Shown here: positions 1-5,543 of the stretch, piece after piece | Numbering within the stretch: position 1 is the first letter of the stretch | Layout of the letters: each line of letters opens with the position of its first letter | Source of the DNA: Candidatus Woesearchaeota archaeon | GTDB lineage: Archaea; Nanobdellota; Nanobdellia; Woesearchaeales; UBA525 | Direction: 5' to 3' | DNA: 8,397 bases | Assembly (NCBI GenBank): GCA_027371725.1 | Contig: DAHXMN010000024.1 | Location: 253 to 8,649 of the forward strand | Notes under the pieces: generated by a model | Seen by the model: only the letters and a program-made list of their open reading frames with translations | What the model was told of the DNA's origin: nothing | The model's database searches: none | Program-made: the position numbers and the translations under genes

Positions 1-276
1 CCTCCGAGAATTCCCTGCGGAACTTCAAAAGAGCATCGGCGGCAGGCTGCGAGACTAATTCAACATCCATGAAATTGAGAACTAAAGTCGACGGAGTTTT
101 CCTAAGTTCTTGACGGTCTCCCCTCTTTCTGGTCGGGCGCTCTGCGCGTCCCTGAAGACCGGATACTGCTCTTCCTGAAGGAGAACGTGACTTCTCCTTC
201 TGGCGTCTGCCATATGTGCCATAGCGACGTGCTTCTGCGGAGGCTCTTGGGTGCCCTCCGAGTCTTCCTTCGTCAT
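1..276 (-). pseudogene. STAS-like domain gene, apparently frameshifted, cut by window edge
   Basis: On the minus strand the stretch from about 99 down to 1 is open and encodes STLVLNFMDVELVSQ followed by PAADALLKFRREFSE. This resembles the strand-helix core of STAS-like domains (DUF4325 type, 'vvlDFegVe-iSqsfADell'). The first ATG in this frame (70) falls inside the predicted core strand, so it is a poor start. Another frame, open from ATG 276 to a TAG at 82-84, ends in ...GETVKNLGK. One extra A in the AAAA run near 103-106 would join it to the STAS-like frame, putting an Arg-Asp-Ala segment about 22 residues before the core strand, as such proteins often have. I read this as a decayed or mis-sequenced gene whose 3' end lies outside the window. 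Codon third positions are mixed, unlike the strongly G/C-ending neighbours. It could also be an intact gene with a start I cannot identify. Confidence 0.35.
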
Positions 277-289
277 CCGCCAACGTCAC

Positions 290-298
290 TTTTTTAAA
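290..298 (+). promoter_or_regulatory. TATA box for the ACT-domain gene
   Basis: TTTTTTAAA lies with its centre about 27 nt before ATG 321, the spacing expected for an archaeal TATA box and a leaderless transcript. There is no Shine-Dalgarno sequence before 321, which agrees with leaderless initiation. The AT-rich box is nearly symmetric and could also fire toward the minus-strand remnant. Confidence 0.6.
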
Positions 299-320
299 CT
301 GTGACCAAATCTCGCCGCGC

Positions 321-968
321 ATGACCAGCATCACGAAGCAGGTGTGGCGGATCATCGATGAGGATCCCTCCATCCGGAAGGACCTTGGCCGCGCCATCAT
401 CAACGTGTCCGGCCTCGCCGCCTACCTCCTCGATCGGAAGCTCATCGAGGGCAGCCTCGACTCGGTGATCAGCGCGATCCGGCGCTACCAGGCGAGCGAC
501 GAGATCCACGAGGCTGATGCGGGCGTCGCGAAGGCGTTCCTCTCCGCGGTCACAGCGACCAAGACGCGGATCACCGCGCTCCGCCTCAAGAACTCGACGA
601 ACCTCTACCGCTACCTCTCCGAGCTGATGCGCGACGACGAGTTCTACAAGAGCGAGATCTTCCGTCTCATCAAGAGCAGGAACGAGACGATCGTCATGAT
701 CGACAGCGAGTCGCTCGGCCGCGCGAGGAAGTTCTTCCCAGAGGGGAACATCATCAGCGTCGAGCCGGGACTCGCGGAGCTCTCCCTCACGCTGACGAAG
801 AAGGGCTGGCAGTCGAAAGGCGTCATGGCGCGGCTCGCGAACGAGGTCGCGAACTACAGCGTCAACATCCTCGTCATCGTCAGCGCGGAGCCGAAGATCA
901 GCCTCTTCGTCTCGGAGAATGACCTGATGAAGGCGCACGAGGCCGTGCTGAGCCTCACGCGGCGCTGA
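321..968 (+). CDS. ACT-domain protein of unknown function
   Basis: This is a 215-residue soluble protein. Residues 1-60 (ITKQVWRIIDEDPSIRKDL, then a VSGLAAYL segment and SVISAIRRY) match the helical N-terminal region seen in archaeal ACT-domain proteins. Residues from about 145 to 213 form an ACT-like half: LANEVANYSVNILVIVS, then EPKISLFVSENDLMKAHEAV, the pattern of aspartokinase regulatory domains. No catalytic domain is attached, so a ligand-sensing or regulatory role is the most one can infer. The start is ATG 321, set by the TATA box 27 nt upstream and a leaderless mRNA. Codons are strongly G/C-ending. A long antisense frame (294-1010) exists only because of this bias. The gene is followed by a 90-nt gap and the SEC-C peptide on the same strand. 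Confidence 0.85.
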   Translation: MTSITKQVWRIIDEDPSIRKDLGRAIINVSGLAAYLLDRKLIEGSLDSVISAIRRYQASDEIHEADAGVAKAFLSAVTATKTRITALRLKNSTNLYRYLSELMRDDEFYKSEIFRLIKSRNETIVMIDSESLGRARKFFPEGNIISVEPGLAELSLTLTKKGWQSKGVMARLANEVANYSVNILVIVSAEPKISLFVSENDLMKAHEAVLSLTRR

Positions 969-1058
969 GTCCTTTATGAACGGGCTCCTTGAAGGTCGTA
1001 CCGCACGCATTAATACGCGCTTCTCTTCCTCCCTCTTTCAACTTCCGGAGGTGGGAAC

Positions 1059-1133
1059 GTGCCGACGAAGAGCATGAAAGAGAAGAAGTGCAGCTGCGGT
1101 TCGGGCAAGCTCGCCAAGGACTGCTGCGGCTGA
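1059..1133 (+). CDS. 24-residue SEC-C zinc-motif microprotein
   Basis: A GTG start preceded by GGAGGTG (1047-1053, 5-nt spacer) opens a 24-codon frame ending in TGA. Residues 11-24 read CSCGSGKLAKDCCG, which is the entire SEC-C motif (CxCGSGKxxKxCCG). This zinc-binding knuckle is known from the C-terminus of bacterial SecA and from many unrelated proteins. Cys11, Cys13, Cys22 and Cys23 are the expected zinc ligands. Here there is nothing else apart from a Lys-rich decapeptide. An internal ATG (1074) would give 19 residues, but the strong Shine-Dalgarno favours GTG 1059. CTTTATGAA at 973-981 could be its TATA box. Function is unknown; a small metal-binding adaptor is an inference. The perfect motif plus a strong ribosome binding site make coding likely despite the length. 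Confidence 0.75.
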   Translation: MPTKSMKEKKCSCGSGKLAKDCCG

Positions 1134-1140
1134 AACGCCT

Positions 1141-1160
1141 CAACCTTTTTCCTTCTTTCT
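1141..1160 (+). terminator. T-rich tract after the SEC-C peptide
   Basis: The SEC-C stop is followed within 10 nt by a pyrimidine tract with TTTTT at 1146-1150 and further T runs. Archaeal terminators are often simple oligo-T tracts, so this is a plausible end for the ACT/SEC-C transcript. There is no hairpin directly in front of it. Confidence 0.3.
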
Positions 1161-1165
1161 GTCCG

Positions 1166-1437
1166 GCATCATCGCCGCCGGCCTCAGGCGAGCCGTCTTC
1201 GAACAAGACGGCGATGAGCGCCGGGGGATGCCCCCTCCGGGGTGTCTCCGAGTTGCTCGGATTCGGAGAATCCGGCACGCGGAAAGCTCCGCTTTCCTGC
1301 GCATACGAGGAGGAACAGGAGCGCGCATGCGCGACTGTGGCGGGGAGAACGCGATTGCAGAAGCTGCGCGGCGAGCATGTCCGAATGATACGAGGACGGG
1401 CAGGAGCGTTAGCGACTGCAGCCCGCGGCGATGATGC
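1166..1437. ncRNA. Structured non-coding module I, closed by a 13-bp inverted repeat
   Basis: GCATCATCGCCGC (1166-1178) and GCGGCGATGATGC (1425-1437) are perfect reverse complements 246 nt apart. Between them lie many local hairpins: GCCGTCTT/AAGACGGC (1192-1199/1205-1212, 8 bp); CCGGGGG with CCC-T-CCGG (1221-1227/1233-1240, bulged T1236); GGAAAGC/GCTTTCC (7 bp, loop TCC, near 1283-1299); the palindrome CGCGCATGCGCG (near 1321-1333); and GTCC/GGAC (near 1379-1397). Several overlapping frames exist on both strands, but none has a recognisable product or ribosome binding site. Four blocks recur in order in module II (5544-5723), which argues for a shared structured RNA or element. The strand is likely plus if the GAGCG..AGCGA and CAGCCC blocks mark the 3' side, but I cannot prove transcription. 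No clear promoter is visible. Confidence 0.4.
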
Positions 1438-1481
1438 GGTCTCTCTTCTATATTGGAGAAAATAAAGAGAAACCCAAGAAA

Positions 1482-1504
1482 GCCCCCCGCGCAAAGCGGA
1501 GGGC
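1482..1504. repeat. GC-rich hairpin, 9 bp with one mismatch
   Basis: GCCCCCCGC (1482-1490) pairs with GCGGAGGGC (1496-1504), with one C-A mismatch and a GCAAA loop. On the minus strand it would be followed by a U-rich stretch (complement of 1458-1481), the shape of an intrinsic terminator. No minus-strand gene lies upstream for it to serve. On the plus strand nothing T-rich follows. A second small hairpin, GACGC-TTGC-GCGTC, sits near 1564-1577. Confidence 0.35.
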
Positions 1505-1601
1505 CTTCCCGGGAAAAAGAGGTGAGAATGAATGCGTAGAGCAGTTCACCCCTCCTCATCCCTGACGCTTGCGCGTCATCACTCCGGAATAGATATGGTT
1601 C

Positions 1602-1609
1602 TATTTAAA
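1602..1609 (+). promoter_or_regulatory. TATA box upstream of the unknown 158-residue gene
   Basis: TATTTAAA stands out in a GC-rich region and would start transcription near 1630-1635, at or just before the ATG of a 21-codon upstream frame. A second TATA-like site, TTATAAC (1669-1675), is 25 nt before ATG 1697 and could give a leaderless transcript of the main gene. Confidence 0.5.
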
Positions 1610-1634
1610 GCTTGCGTTTTGTAACCATTCGAAA

Positions 1635-1700
1635 ATGGGGACTATATTTTGTCCACGACGGAAAACCATTATAACCCCTGTGGAATCCGGCGGCCCATGA
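1635..1700 (+). CDS. Possible 21-residue upstream ORF overlapping the next start
   Basis: ATG 1635 follows the TATA box at 1602-1609 at close to leaderless distance. The 21-codon frame (MGTIFCPRRKTIITPVESGG plus Pro) ends in a TGA at 1698-1700 that overlaps ATG 1697 as ATGA. That arrangement would allow translational coupling to the next gene. No family is recognised, and a short frame of this kind can occur by chance. If the promoter at 1669-1675 is the real one, this frame is not transcribed. Confidence 0.25.
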   Translation: MGTIFCPRRKTIITPVESGGP

Positions 1701-2173
1701 AGCGGATCGAGGAGCTGCTGCGGAAGGAGCTGCGCACGGAGCGGAGACTCGACCCGAAGAAGGATGTGACGCTGCTCGGCAAGGGCACGGTCGAGCACGC
1801 CGTCGCGAAGGAGCTGCTCAAGAGCATATTCAATGACCGCGTCAGGATCGTCTCAGTCGTTTCCACGAAAAAGAGGACCAACGTCTTCTCCCCGACAAAC
1901 CTGGAACGGGAATTAGTGATTGGATTACGGGGTTTTCTCGAAGACGCCGGTGCGAAGCGGGCCGCGCCGCCCATCATGCACACGATCCCGGAAGCGACTA
2001 TCCTCGCCTACGCGAAGCGGAAGGGACTGAAGGGAAGCCGGCAACGCGACGACGCGCTCAATCGCGACGTCCGCGCCCTCCTCGAGACGCTCCAGGAGCG
2101 CCAGTCGCAGACCAAGGCAGCCCTCCGGAAGAGCTTTGAGGCGATCGGAAAGGAGGGGAAAAGATTTTCTTGA
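1697..2173 (+). CDS. Hypothetical protein, 158 residues
   Basis: I do not recognise this protein. It begins MKRIEELLRKELRTERRLD and is highly charged. A middle segment (residues about 25-80) looks alpha/beta: KGTVEHAVAKELLKSIF, then RVRIVSVVSTKKRTNVFSP, and a helix with LERELVIGLRGFLEDAG. The C-terminal third, from EATILAYAKRKGLKGSRQ onward, is Lys/Arg/Glu-rich with a likely coiled coil (ALLETLQERQSQTKAALRKS). No signal peptide or membrane segment is present. The frame is also open upstream to a TTG at 1649, but ATG 1697 is preferred: TTATAAC sits 25 nt upstream, and the upstream residues look non-coding. Basic and helical features would suit a nucleic-acid or ribonucleoprotein partner, but this is speculative. 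Its end abuts the degraded minus-strand gene tail to tail. Confidence 0.7.
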   Translation: MKRIEELLRKELRTERRLDPKKDVTLLGKGTVEHAVAKELLKSIFNDRVRIVSVVSTKKRTNVFSPTNLERELVIGLRGFLEDAGAKRAAPPIMHTIPEATILAYAKRKGLKGSRQRDDALNRDVRALLETLQERQSQTKAALRKSFEAIGKEGKRFS

Positions 2174-2773
2174 CAAGGTCCTCGAGCTGGCGTGTAAACG
2201 ATCCGCACCCCCGTCTTGACGGTGACCGTCCCGTCCTTCAGGCGCATAACCAGGTCCAAGTAGTCGCGGCCGAGCCGTGGCGCGATCCGCCTGATGAGGT
2301 TCTTCGCCCGCTCCTCGAAGTCTTACAGCTCTTGCAACTCGCCGTCCAGGGCGATCTTCACCTCGCGCTTCGAATAAACGGCCCCCTCGGCTTCTTTCGG
2401 CGAGATTTCCGCGATGACGCCGTCCTTCTCAAGCCCGACGAGGGCGATGCCCGGGTCCCCGCCCTTCTGCATCCCTCCACCCAGATAGGCGTGATCCTCG
2501 TAGAGCTGCTGCGCATTCCCGTCTCCGCTCACGTACCAGACCGAATAGCGGAATTGATCGCCGAGCCAACCCCTGCTCGCTGAGGTGTGCTCCGGTCAGT
2601 ATCGATCTGCTCGCGCAGCACGAGAAGGCGGCGCGTCCCTGTTCCTCGTCGATGAGCTTCGCGGAGATGCTCGTTTCCTCATAGAGAGGGTAATCGTGCC
2701 GATGCTCTCGCAGCGCCTTCTCCATCGCTCTCTGCACGAGGCCTTCAAAAGGCTCTTCCCGTCCTTCGGCCAT
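2165..2773 (-). pseudogene. Third gene of the response-regulator operon, broken by several lesions
   Basis: ATG 2773 has a strong ribosome binding site (GAGGAGGT) just upstream, 5 nt after the stop of the previous gene. The frame starts MAEGREEPFEGLVQRAMEKA and reads sensibly to ...SAKLIDEEQ near 2640. After that, coding-like sequence continues only if the frame changes. GTRRLLVLREQIDTDRST follows if one G is restored in the GGG run near 2637-2639. Then GWLGDQFRYSVWYVSGDG follows if one G is restored in the GGGG run near 2572-2575. That frame runs through ...VKIALDGELQEL to an in-frame TAA (2323-2325), beyond which DFEERAKNLIRRIAPRLG and DYLDLVMRLKDGTVTV continue. A last shift near 2200 would lead into TRQLEDLVKKIF. 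The reconstructed protein is about 195-200 residues and of no family I recognise. Two open segments, 2429-2773 and 2323-2532, are fragments of it. Confidence 0.6.
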
Positions 2774-2778
2774 GGCGT

Positions 2779-3429
2779 TTACCTCCTCACGCCCATATCA
2801 TCGATCAGCTCCAGGTGCGGCTCGACCGAGAGCCGGTACTTCTTGACTTTGCGCGTGAGGGGGTGGCCTTCGTTCGCTGCATTTTCCTGCGCGTGCCGCA
2901 CCCGTTGCTCCCTGGTCGGTTCCCAGACGATACGCCCTTTTTCGTCCATGATCGCATCCGGTGGTGCGGGGTGCCACCATCTGCCGGAGTAGGCGCCCGG
3001 GAGTAACGTCACGGTCACGTCGCCCTCGTTTTCCTCCAGGCGCTCCGCCAGGCCCCATTGCTCGCTGCAGCACATGCCGCCAAGGGTATCGTGGCCAATC
3101 TCCACGATCGCTCCGCTGCCCCGATGCACCAGATACATGGTCCAGAGGTAGTTACTGTCCGTTCCCAACCTATTTCCTGGCTGACACTCTGTCTCGACGG
3201 TGGCTACTGAGTACTCCTGTCCATGAATGGCCTCCTGCTTCAAGAGTTGAGGAGAGAAGTATCCGCCGTAGTCGTCGGCGCTCTCGTTCTTCTCGGATTC
3301 GACCCGCAGCCCTTCTCGCACTCTCTGCAGCCGTGCGGTCTTCAGCCCGAGCGTCAGCCCATGCGATTGAAGCGCCGCCACGACGTCCTCGAGGCACTTC
3401 CGTTCTCGTTCATCCGAGTCTCCATCCAT
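2779..3429 (-). CDS. Hypothetical protein, 216 residues, in the response-regulator operon
   Basis: I recognise no family. The protein is acidic at the N-terminus (MDGDSDERERKCLEDVVAAL). It has a central segment with QEYSVATVETECQPG, NYLWTMYLVHRGSGAIVEIG and GGMCCSEQWGLAERL, then YSGRWWHPAPPDAIMDEKGR and a basic C-terminal part. Conserved-looking Trp and Cys-Cys positions suggest a folded alpha/beta domain. There is no signal peptide or transmembrane helix, so it is probably cytoplasmic. The start at ATG 3429 is 6 nt after the response-regulator stop and is preceded by GGTGA at a 6-nt spacing. Its stop is 5 nt before the next start, so all three are one operon. Codon third positions are more relaxed than in gatD or the PLD gene, perhaps a sign of acquisition. 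It may be a partner or effector of the receiver protein, by context only. Confidence 0.7.
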   Translation of the reverse strand: MDGDSDERERKCLEDVVAALQSHGLTLGLKTARLQRVREGLRVESEKNESADDYGGYFSPQLLKQEAIHGQEYSVATVETECQPGNRLGTDSNYLWTMYLVHRGSGAIVEIGHDTLGGMCCSEQWGLAERLEENEGDVTVTLLPGAYSGRWWHPAPPDAIMDEKGRIVWEPTREQRVRHAQENAANEGHPLTRKVKKYRLSVEPHLELIDDMGVRR

Positions 3430-3435
3430 GATAGT

Positions 3436-3852
3436 TCACCTTTTTCGTGTATACTCCTCGATGATTCTTCTGTACTCCGCTATGCCCGCGGATATCTTGC
3501 TGAGCACCGCGTTCGCGCCCGCGTCGATCGCCCTCTGCCGGAGCCGTCCATCAACGCTCGCGCTCTGGAGGATGATCGGCGTCACCGCGTCGAACCGCCG
3601 TATCTCGCGGATCGCATAGATGCCGCTGTCCTCGTGGCCGTCCTCCATCCTGTTGTCGGTGATGATGAGCGCGTATCGTCGTCGACCGGCTTCTTCAACG
3701 AGGCCGTCCGCGTCCGCCGCTTCTGTGACGCTGTACTCCCGGAGGATGTTCCTGCGGAAGCTGCGGCGGAACGCCTCATCATCGTCGGCGAGGAGGATGT
3801 CGATAGTCCCGTTCCCCTCTTCTTCTTTCCTGCCGCTTCCGGTTGTGACCAT
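3436..3852 (-). CDS. Stand-alone response regulator receiver protein
   Basis: A single CheY-like receiver domain fills residues 17-138. The acidic pocket is Asp23/Asp24 (DILLADDDE), the phosphoacceptor is Asp66 (ALIITDNRMEDG), the switch residue is Ser97 (PIILQSAS) and the conserved Lys is Lys119 (VLSKI). All hallmark residues are present, so it should accept phosphate from a histidine kinase. There is no output domain, so it would act through protein contacts. The frame is open further upstream (to 4014), but that stretch translates into implausible hydrophobic residues across the AT-rich promoter. ATG 3852 is preceded by GGAAG and fits the family length. No kinase is in the window. It is the first gene of an operon with an unknown 216-residue protein, divergent from the Lrp gene. 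Confidence 0.85.
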   Translation of the reverse strand: MVTTGSGRKEEEGNGTIDILLADDDEAFRRSFRRNILREYSVTEAADADGLVEEAGRRRYALIITDNRMEDGHEDSGIYAIREIRRFDAVTPIILQSASVDGRLRQRAIDAGANAVLSKISAGIAEYRRIIEEYTRKR

Positions 3853-3902
3853 TTTTGTTCGCTTCCAATGAGTGGGTACGTTTGTGAGCAGAATGGAATC
3901 AT

Positions 3903-3912
3903 GTTTAAGTAT
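3903..3912 (-). promoter_or_regulatory. Probable TATA box for the response-regulator operon
   Basis: Read on the minus strand, 3912-3903 gives ATACTTAAAC, a TATA-like site. Transcription would start near 3882, leaving a leader of about 30 nt before ATG 3852. The AT tract at 3941-3956 is an alternative box on this strand. The left operator half (3918-3929) lies just upstream of this site. Confidence 0.4.
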
Positions 3913-3917
3913 ATTAC

Positions 3918-3971
3918 TGAATAATATTCGATAAAATAGCAAAAAATATATAAAAAGTAGAATATTATTCA
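3918..3971. promoter_or_regulatory. Inverted operator pair between the Lrp and response-regulator genes
   Basis: TGAATAATATTC (3918-3929) and its exact reverse complement GAATATTATTCA (3960-3971) are 42 bp apart, about four helical turns. Each half is itself nearly palindromic. The pair brackets the TATA box of the Lrp gene, and the right copy covers the presumed transcription start. Lrp/AsnC proteins commonly bind phased AT-rich palindromes next to their own gene, so autorepression and control of the divergent operon are the likely role. Binding is inferred. Confidence 0.6.
3947..3955 (+). promoter_or_regulatory. TATA box of the Lrp-type regulator
   Basis: TATATAAAA lies with its centre 26 nt before ATG 3977, in a strikingly AT-rich island of a GC-rich window. 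An A-rich run upstream (3941-3946) could serve as the TFB-recognition element. The spacing predicts a leaderless transcript. Confidence 0.75.
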
Positions 3972-3976
3972 ATATT

Positions 3977-4426
3977 ATGAAGGACCTGCGGACGAAGATT
4001 GTCAATCTCCTCAAGGATGGGAGCTGTACGCCGCTGATCGCGCAGATTGCGCGGAAGCTCCACGAACCCTCGACGACGATCCACTACAACATCAAGCGGC
4101 TCGAGCAGGACGGCGTCATCAAGCGCTACAAGGCGGTCCTCGACCACCGCCTGCTCGGGCAGCTATTCTGCGCCTATATCCTGATCAATCTCGCTCCCAG
4201 CCAATACAGCGACCCGGAGCGGGTCGGAAAGGCCTTGCTGCGCAGCGACGAGGTGGAGAGCGTCGACATCTGCACCGGCGAGTGGGAGCTGATCCTGAAA
4301 GTCCGGACGCGCGACGTCGATGAGTACTACGCGTTCGTCAAGCGTGTCCTCGCCAAGGAGGGCGTCACGAACATCACGACGCTCACTTCGCTCAAGCAGC
4401 TGAAGGCGGACTTCATCGCGACATAG
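3977..4426 (+). CDS. AsnC/Lrp-family transcriptional regulator
   Basis: This is a 149-residue protein with the two-domain Lrp layout. Residues 1-60 form a winged helix-turn-helix (KIVNLLKDGSCTPLIAQIAR, then STTIHYNIKRLEQDGVIKRY). A short strand follows (KAVLDHRLLGQ), then the RAM/AsnC ligand-binding domain from about 67 to 145, with AYILINLAP, a GEWELILKVRTRDVDEYYAF segment and a C-terminal ITTLTSLKQLK strand. Length and order are normal for the family. Such proteins form dimers or octamers and often sense amino acids; the ligand here cannot be read from sequence. ATG 3977 lies 26 nt after a TATA box, so initiation is probably leaderless. It is divergent from the response-regulator operon and flanked by an inverted operator pair, so autoregulation is likely. 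The PLD gene follows after a 57-nt gap. Confidence 0.9.
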   Translation: MKDLRTKIVNLLKDGSCTPLIAQIARKLHEPSTTIHYNIKRLEQDGVIKRYKAVLDHRLLGQLFCAYILINLAPSQYSDPERVGKALLRSDEVESVDICTGEWELILKVRTRDVDEYYAFVKRVLAKEGVTNITTLTSLKQLKADFIAT

Positions 4427-4480
4427 CCTCTGAAAAGGTTCCGGCGCACCCGTCACGCGTCCGGCGAACGAGAAGAAAAC

Positions 4481-4488
4481 CTTATGAA
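4481..4488 (+). promoter_or_regulatory. Weak TATA-like site at the start of the PLD gene
   Basis: AAAACCTTATGAA at 4477-4489 resembles the AAAACCTTTATAAG promoter at 7662-7675. Its centre is 26 nt before the in-frame ATG 4511. If it is used, the protein starts at 4511 rather than 4484. The sequence is a weak TATA box, so co-transcription with the Lrp gene is equally possible. Confidence 0.3.
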
Positions 4489-5497
4489 TGACGGCGGCTC
4501 TCGACCTCCGATGCGCTCGATGATCCGCCGGCTCAAAGGATTGTTCGTCGTTCTCATCGTCCTGCTCGTCATCCTCTCATGGCTGCTCGTGCTGCCGGGG
4601 ACGCAGCCGTCCGTGACGGCGGCCAACGAGAGCGGCGGCTACACGCTCCTCTTCTGCCGGCAGGAGGACTGCCGCCAGCCATTGCTCGCGGCGATCAACG
4701 CCTCGACGGACATCAAGTGCGCGTTCTACGACCTCACGGATCCGGCGACGGTCGCGCTCCTCAAGGAGAAGGATGCGGACGTGCTCGTCTACGCGGCGAA
4801 TTACGACGGGTACGGGACGCCGGTCAACGCGACGCGGGGCGGCCTGATGCACGACAAGGTCTGCGTCCTCGACAACCGCACGGTCGTCACGGGCAGCACG
4901 AACCCGACGGTGAACTGCTACGAGAAGAACGACAACAACCTCCTCATCATCGACGGCGCGGCGCTCGCGCAGGACTACCTCGCGGACTTCCAGGGCATCA
5001 AGGAGGGGATACAGCGAGCGACGCCCTATCCGCTCATCGACCACACGGCAGGCAACGCCACCTTCCGCATCGAGACGTATTTCTGCCCCGCTGACAACTG
5101 CGAAAGCCGCCTCCTCGATGCGCTCAGCGGGGCGAACAGCACCATCGATTTCATGACCTTCAGCTTCACCAGCGACCCGATCGGCAAGGAACTCGTCAAC
5201 CTCTCCGCGCACGGCATCGCGGTCCGCGGCGTCTTCGAGCGCAGGGAGGAATCGCATTACTCCGAATACGTGCGCTTGAAGGATGCGGGGCTTGACGTCC
5301 GCCTCGACGGGAACAGCGCGACGATGCACCACAAGGCCTTCATCATCGACAATAGTATTGTCGCGTTCGGCAGCTACAACCCGACCGCGTCCGGGAACAC
5401 GAGGAACGACGAGAACATGCTCATCATCCACGACCCCGGGATCGCGCAGGCCTTCGAGCAGGAGTTCCGGAGGGTCTACGCGGACGCGAGTCCCTGA
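4484..5497 (+). CDS. Membrane-anchored phospholipase D-fold protein with two HKD motifs
   Basis: The 337-residue protein has a basic start and one hydrophobic helix at about 20-37 (LFVVLIVLLVILSWLLVL), then an external domain. Two PLD repeats follow. Repeat 1 carries His123, Lys125, Asp130 and GSTN137-140; repeat 2 carries His282, Lys284, Asp289 and GSYN296-299. Both motifs are complete, so phosphodiesterase activity is likely, as in the nuclease, phospholipase and phosphotransferase members of the superfamily. Each repeat opens with a related segment holding a cysteine pair (FCRQEDC 57-63 and FCPADNC 200-206), showing the internal duplication; disulfides outside the cell are plausible. Several NxS/T sites also fit an external location. 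Substrate (DNA or lipid) is undetermined. In-frame ATGs at 4511 and 4520 are alternative starts; all keep the helix. Codon third positions are almost all G or C. Confidence 0.9.
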   Translation: MNDGGSRPPMRSMIRRLKGLFVVLIVLLVILSWLLVLPGTQPSVTAANESGGYTLLFCRQEDCRQPLLAAINASTDIKCAFYDLTDPATVALLKEKDADVLVYAANYDGYGTPVNATRGGLMHDKVCVLDNRTVVTGSTNPTVNCYEKNDNNLLIIDGAALAQDYLADFQGIKEGIQRATPYPLIDHTAGNATFRIETYFCPADNCESRLLDALSGANSTIDFMTFSFTSDPIGKELVNLSAHGIAVRGVFERREESHYSEYVRLKDAGLDVRLDGNSATMHHKAFIIDNSIVAFGSYNPTASGNTRNDENMLIIHDPGIAQAFEQEFRRVYADASP

Positions 5498-5543
5498 ACC
5501 CCTTCCTTTCTAGAAGAAACTGCGGGGTCAACGTGGCCTCGCG

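Noticed and set aside
294..1010. 238-residue antisense frame over the ACT-domain gene
   Set aside because: Arg/Asp/Val/Leu-rich low-complexity translation, typical of the antisense of a G/C-ending gene; the plus-strand gene has domain support and a promoter.
1166..1437. Module I as a MITE or insertion-sequence remnant with terminal inverted repeats
   Set aside because: The ends differ in sequence between modules I and II, no target-site duplication is seen and no transposase is present; not fully excluded.
955..1559. Overlapping frames of 139, 158 and 179 residues around module I
   Set aside because: They overlap each other on both strands, cross the SEC-C gene and many hairpins, lack ribosome binding sites and show no protein-like pattern.
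2170..3431. Plus-strand frames of 135-156 residues opposite the response-regulator operon
   Set aside because: The minus strand has tight gene spacing and good ribosome binding sites; the plus-strand translations look random.
4577..5431. 284-residue antisense frame in the PLD gene
   Set aside because: Repetitive Arg/Val/Asp/Glu composition; the plus strand carries two complete HKD motifs.
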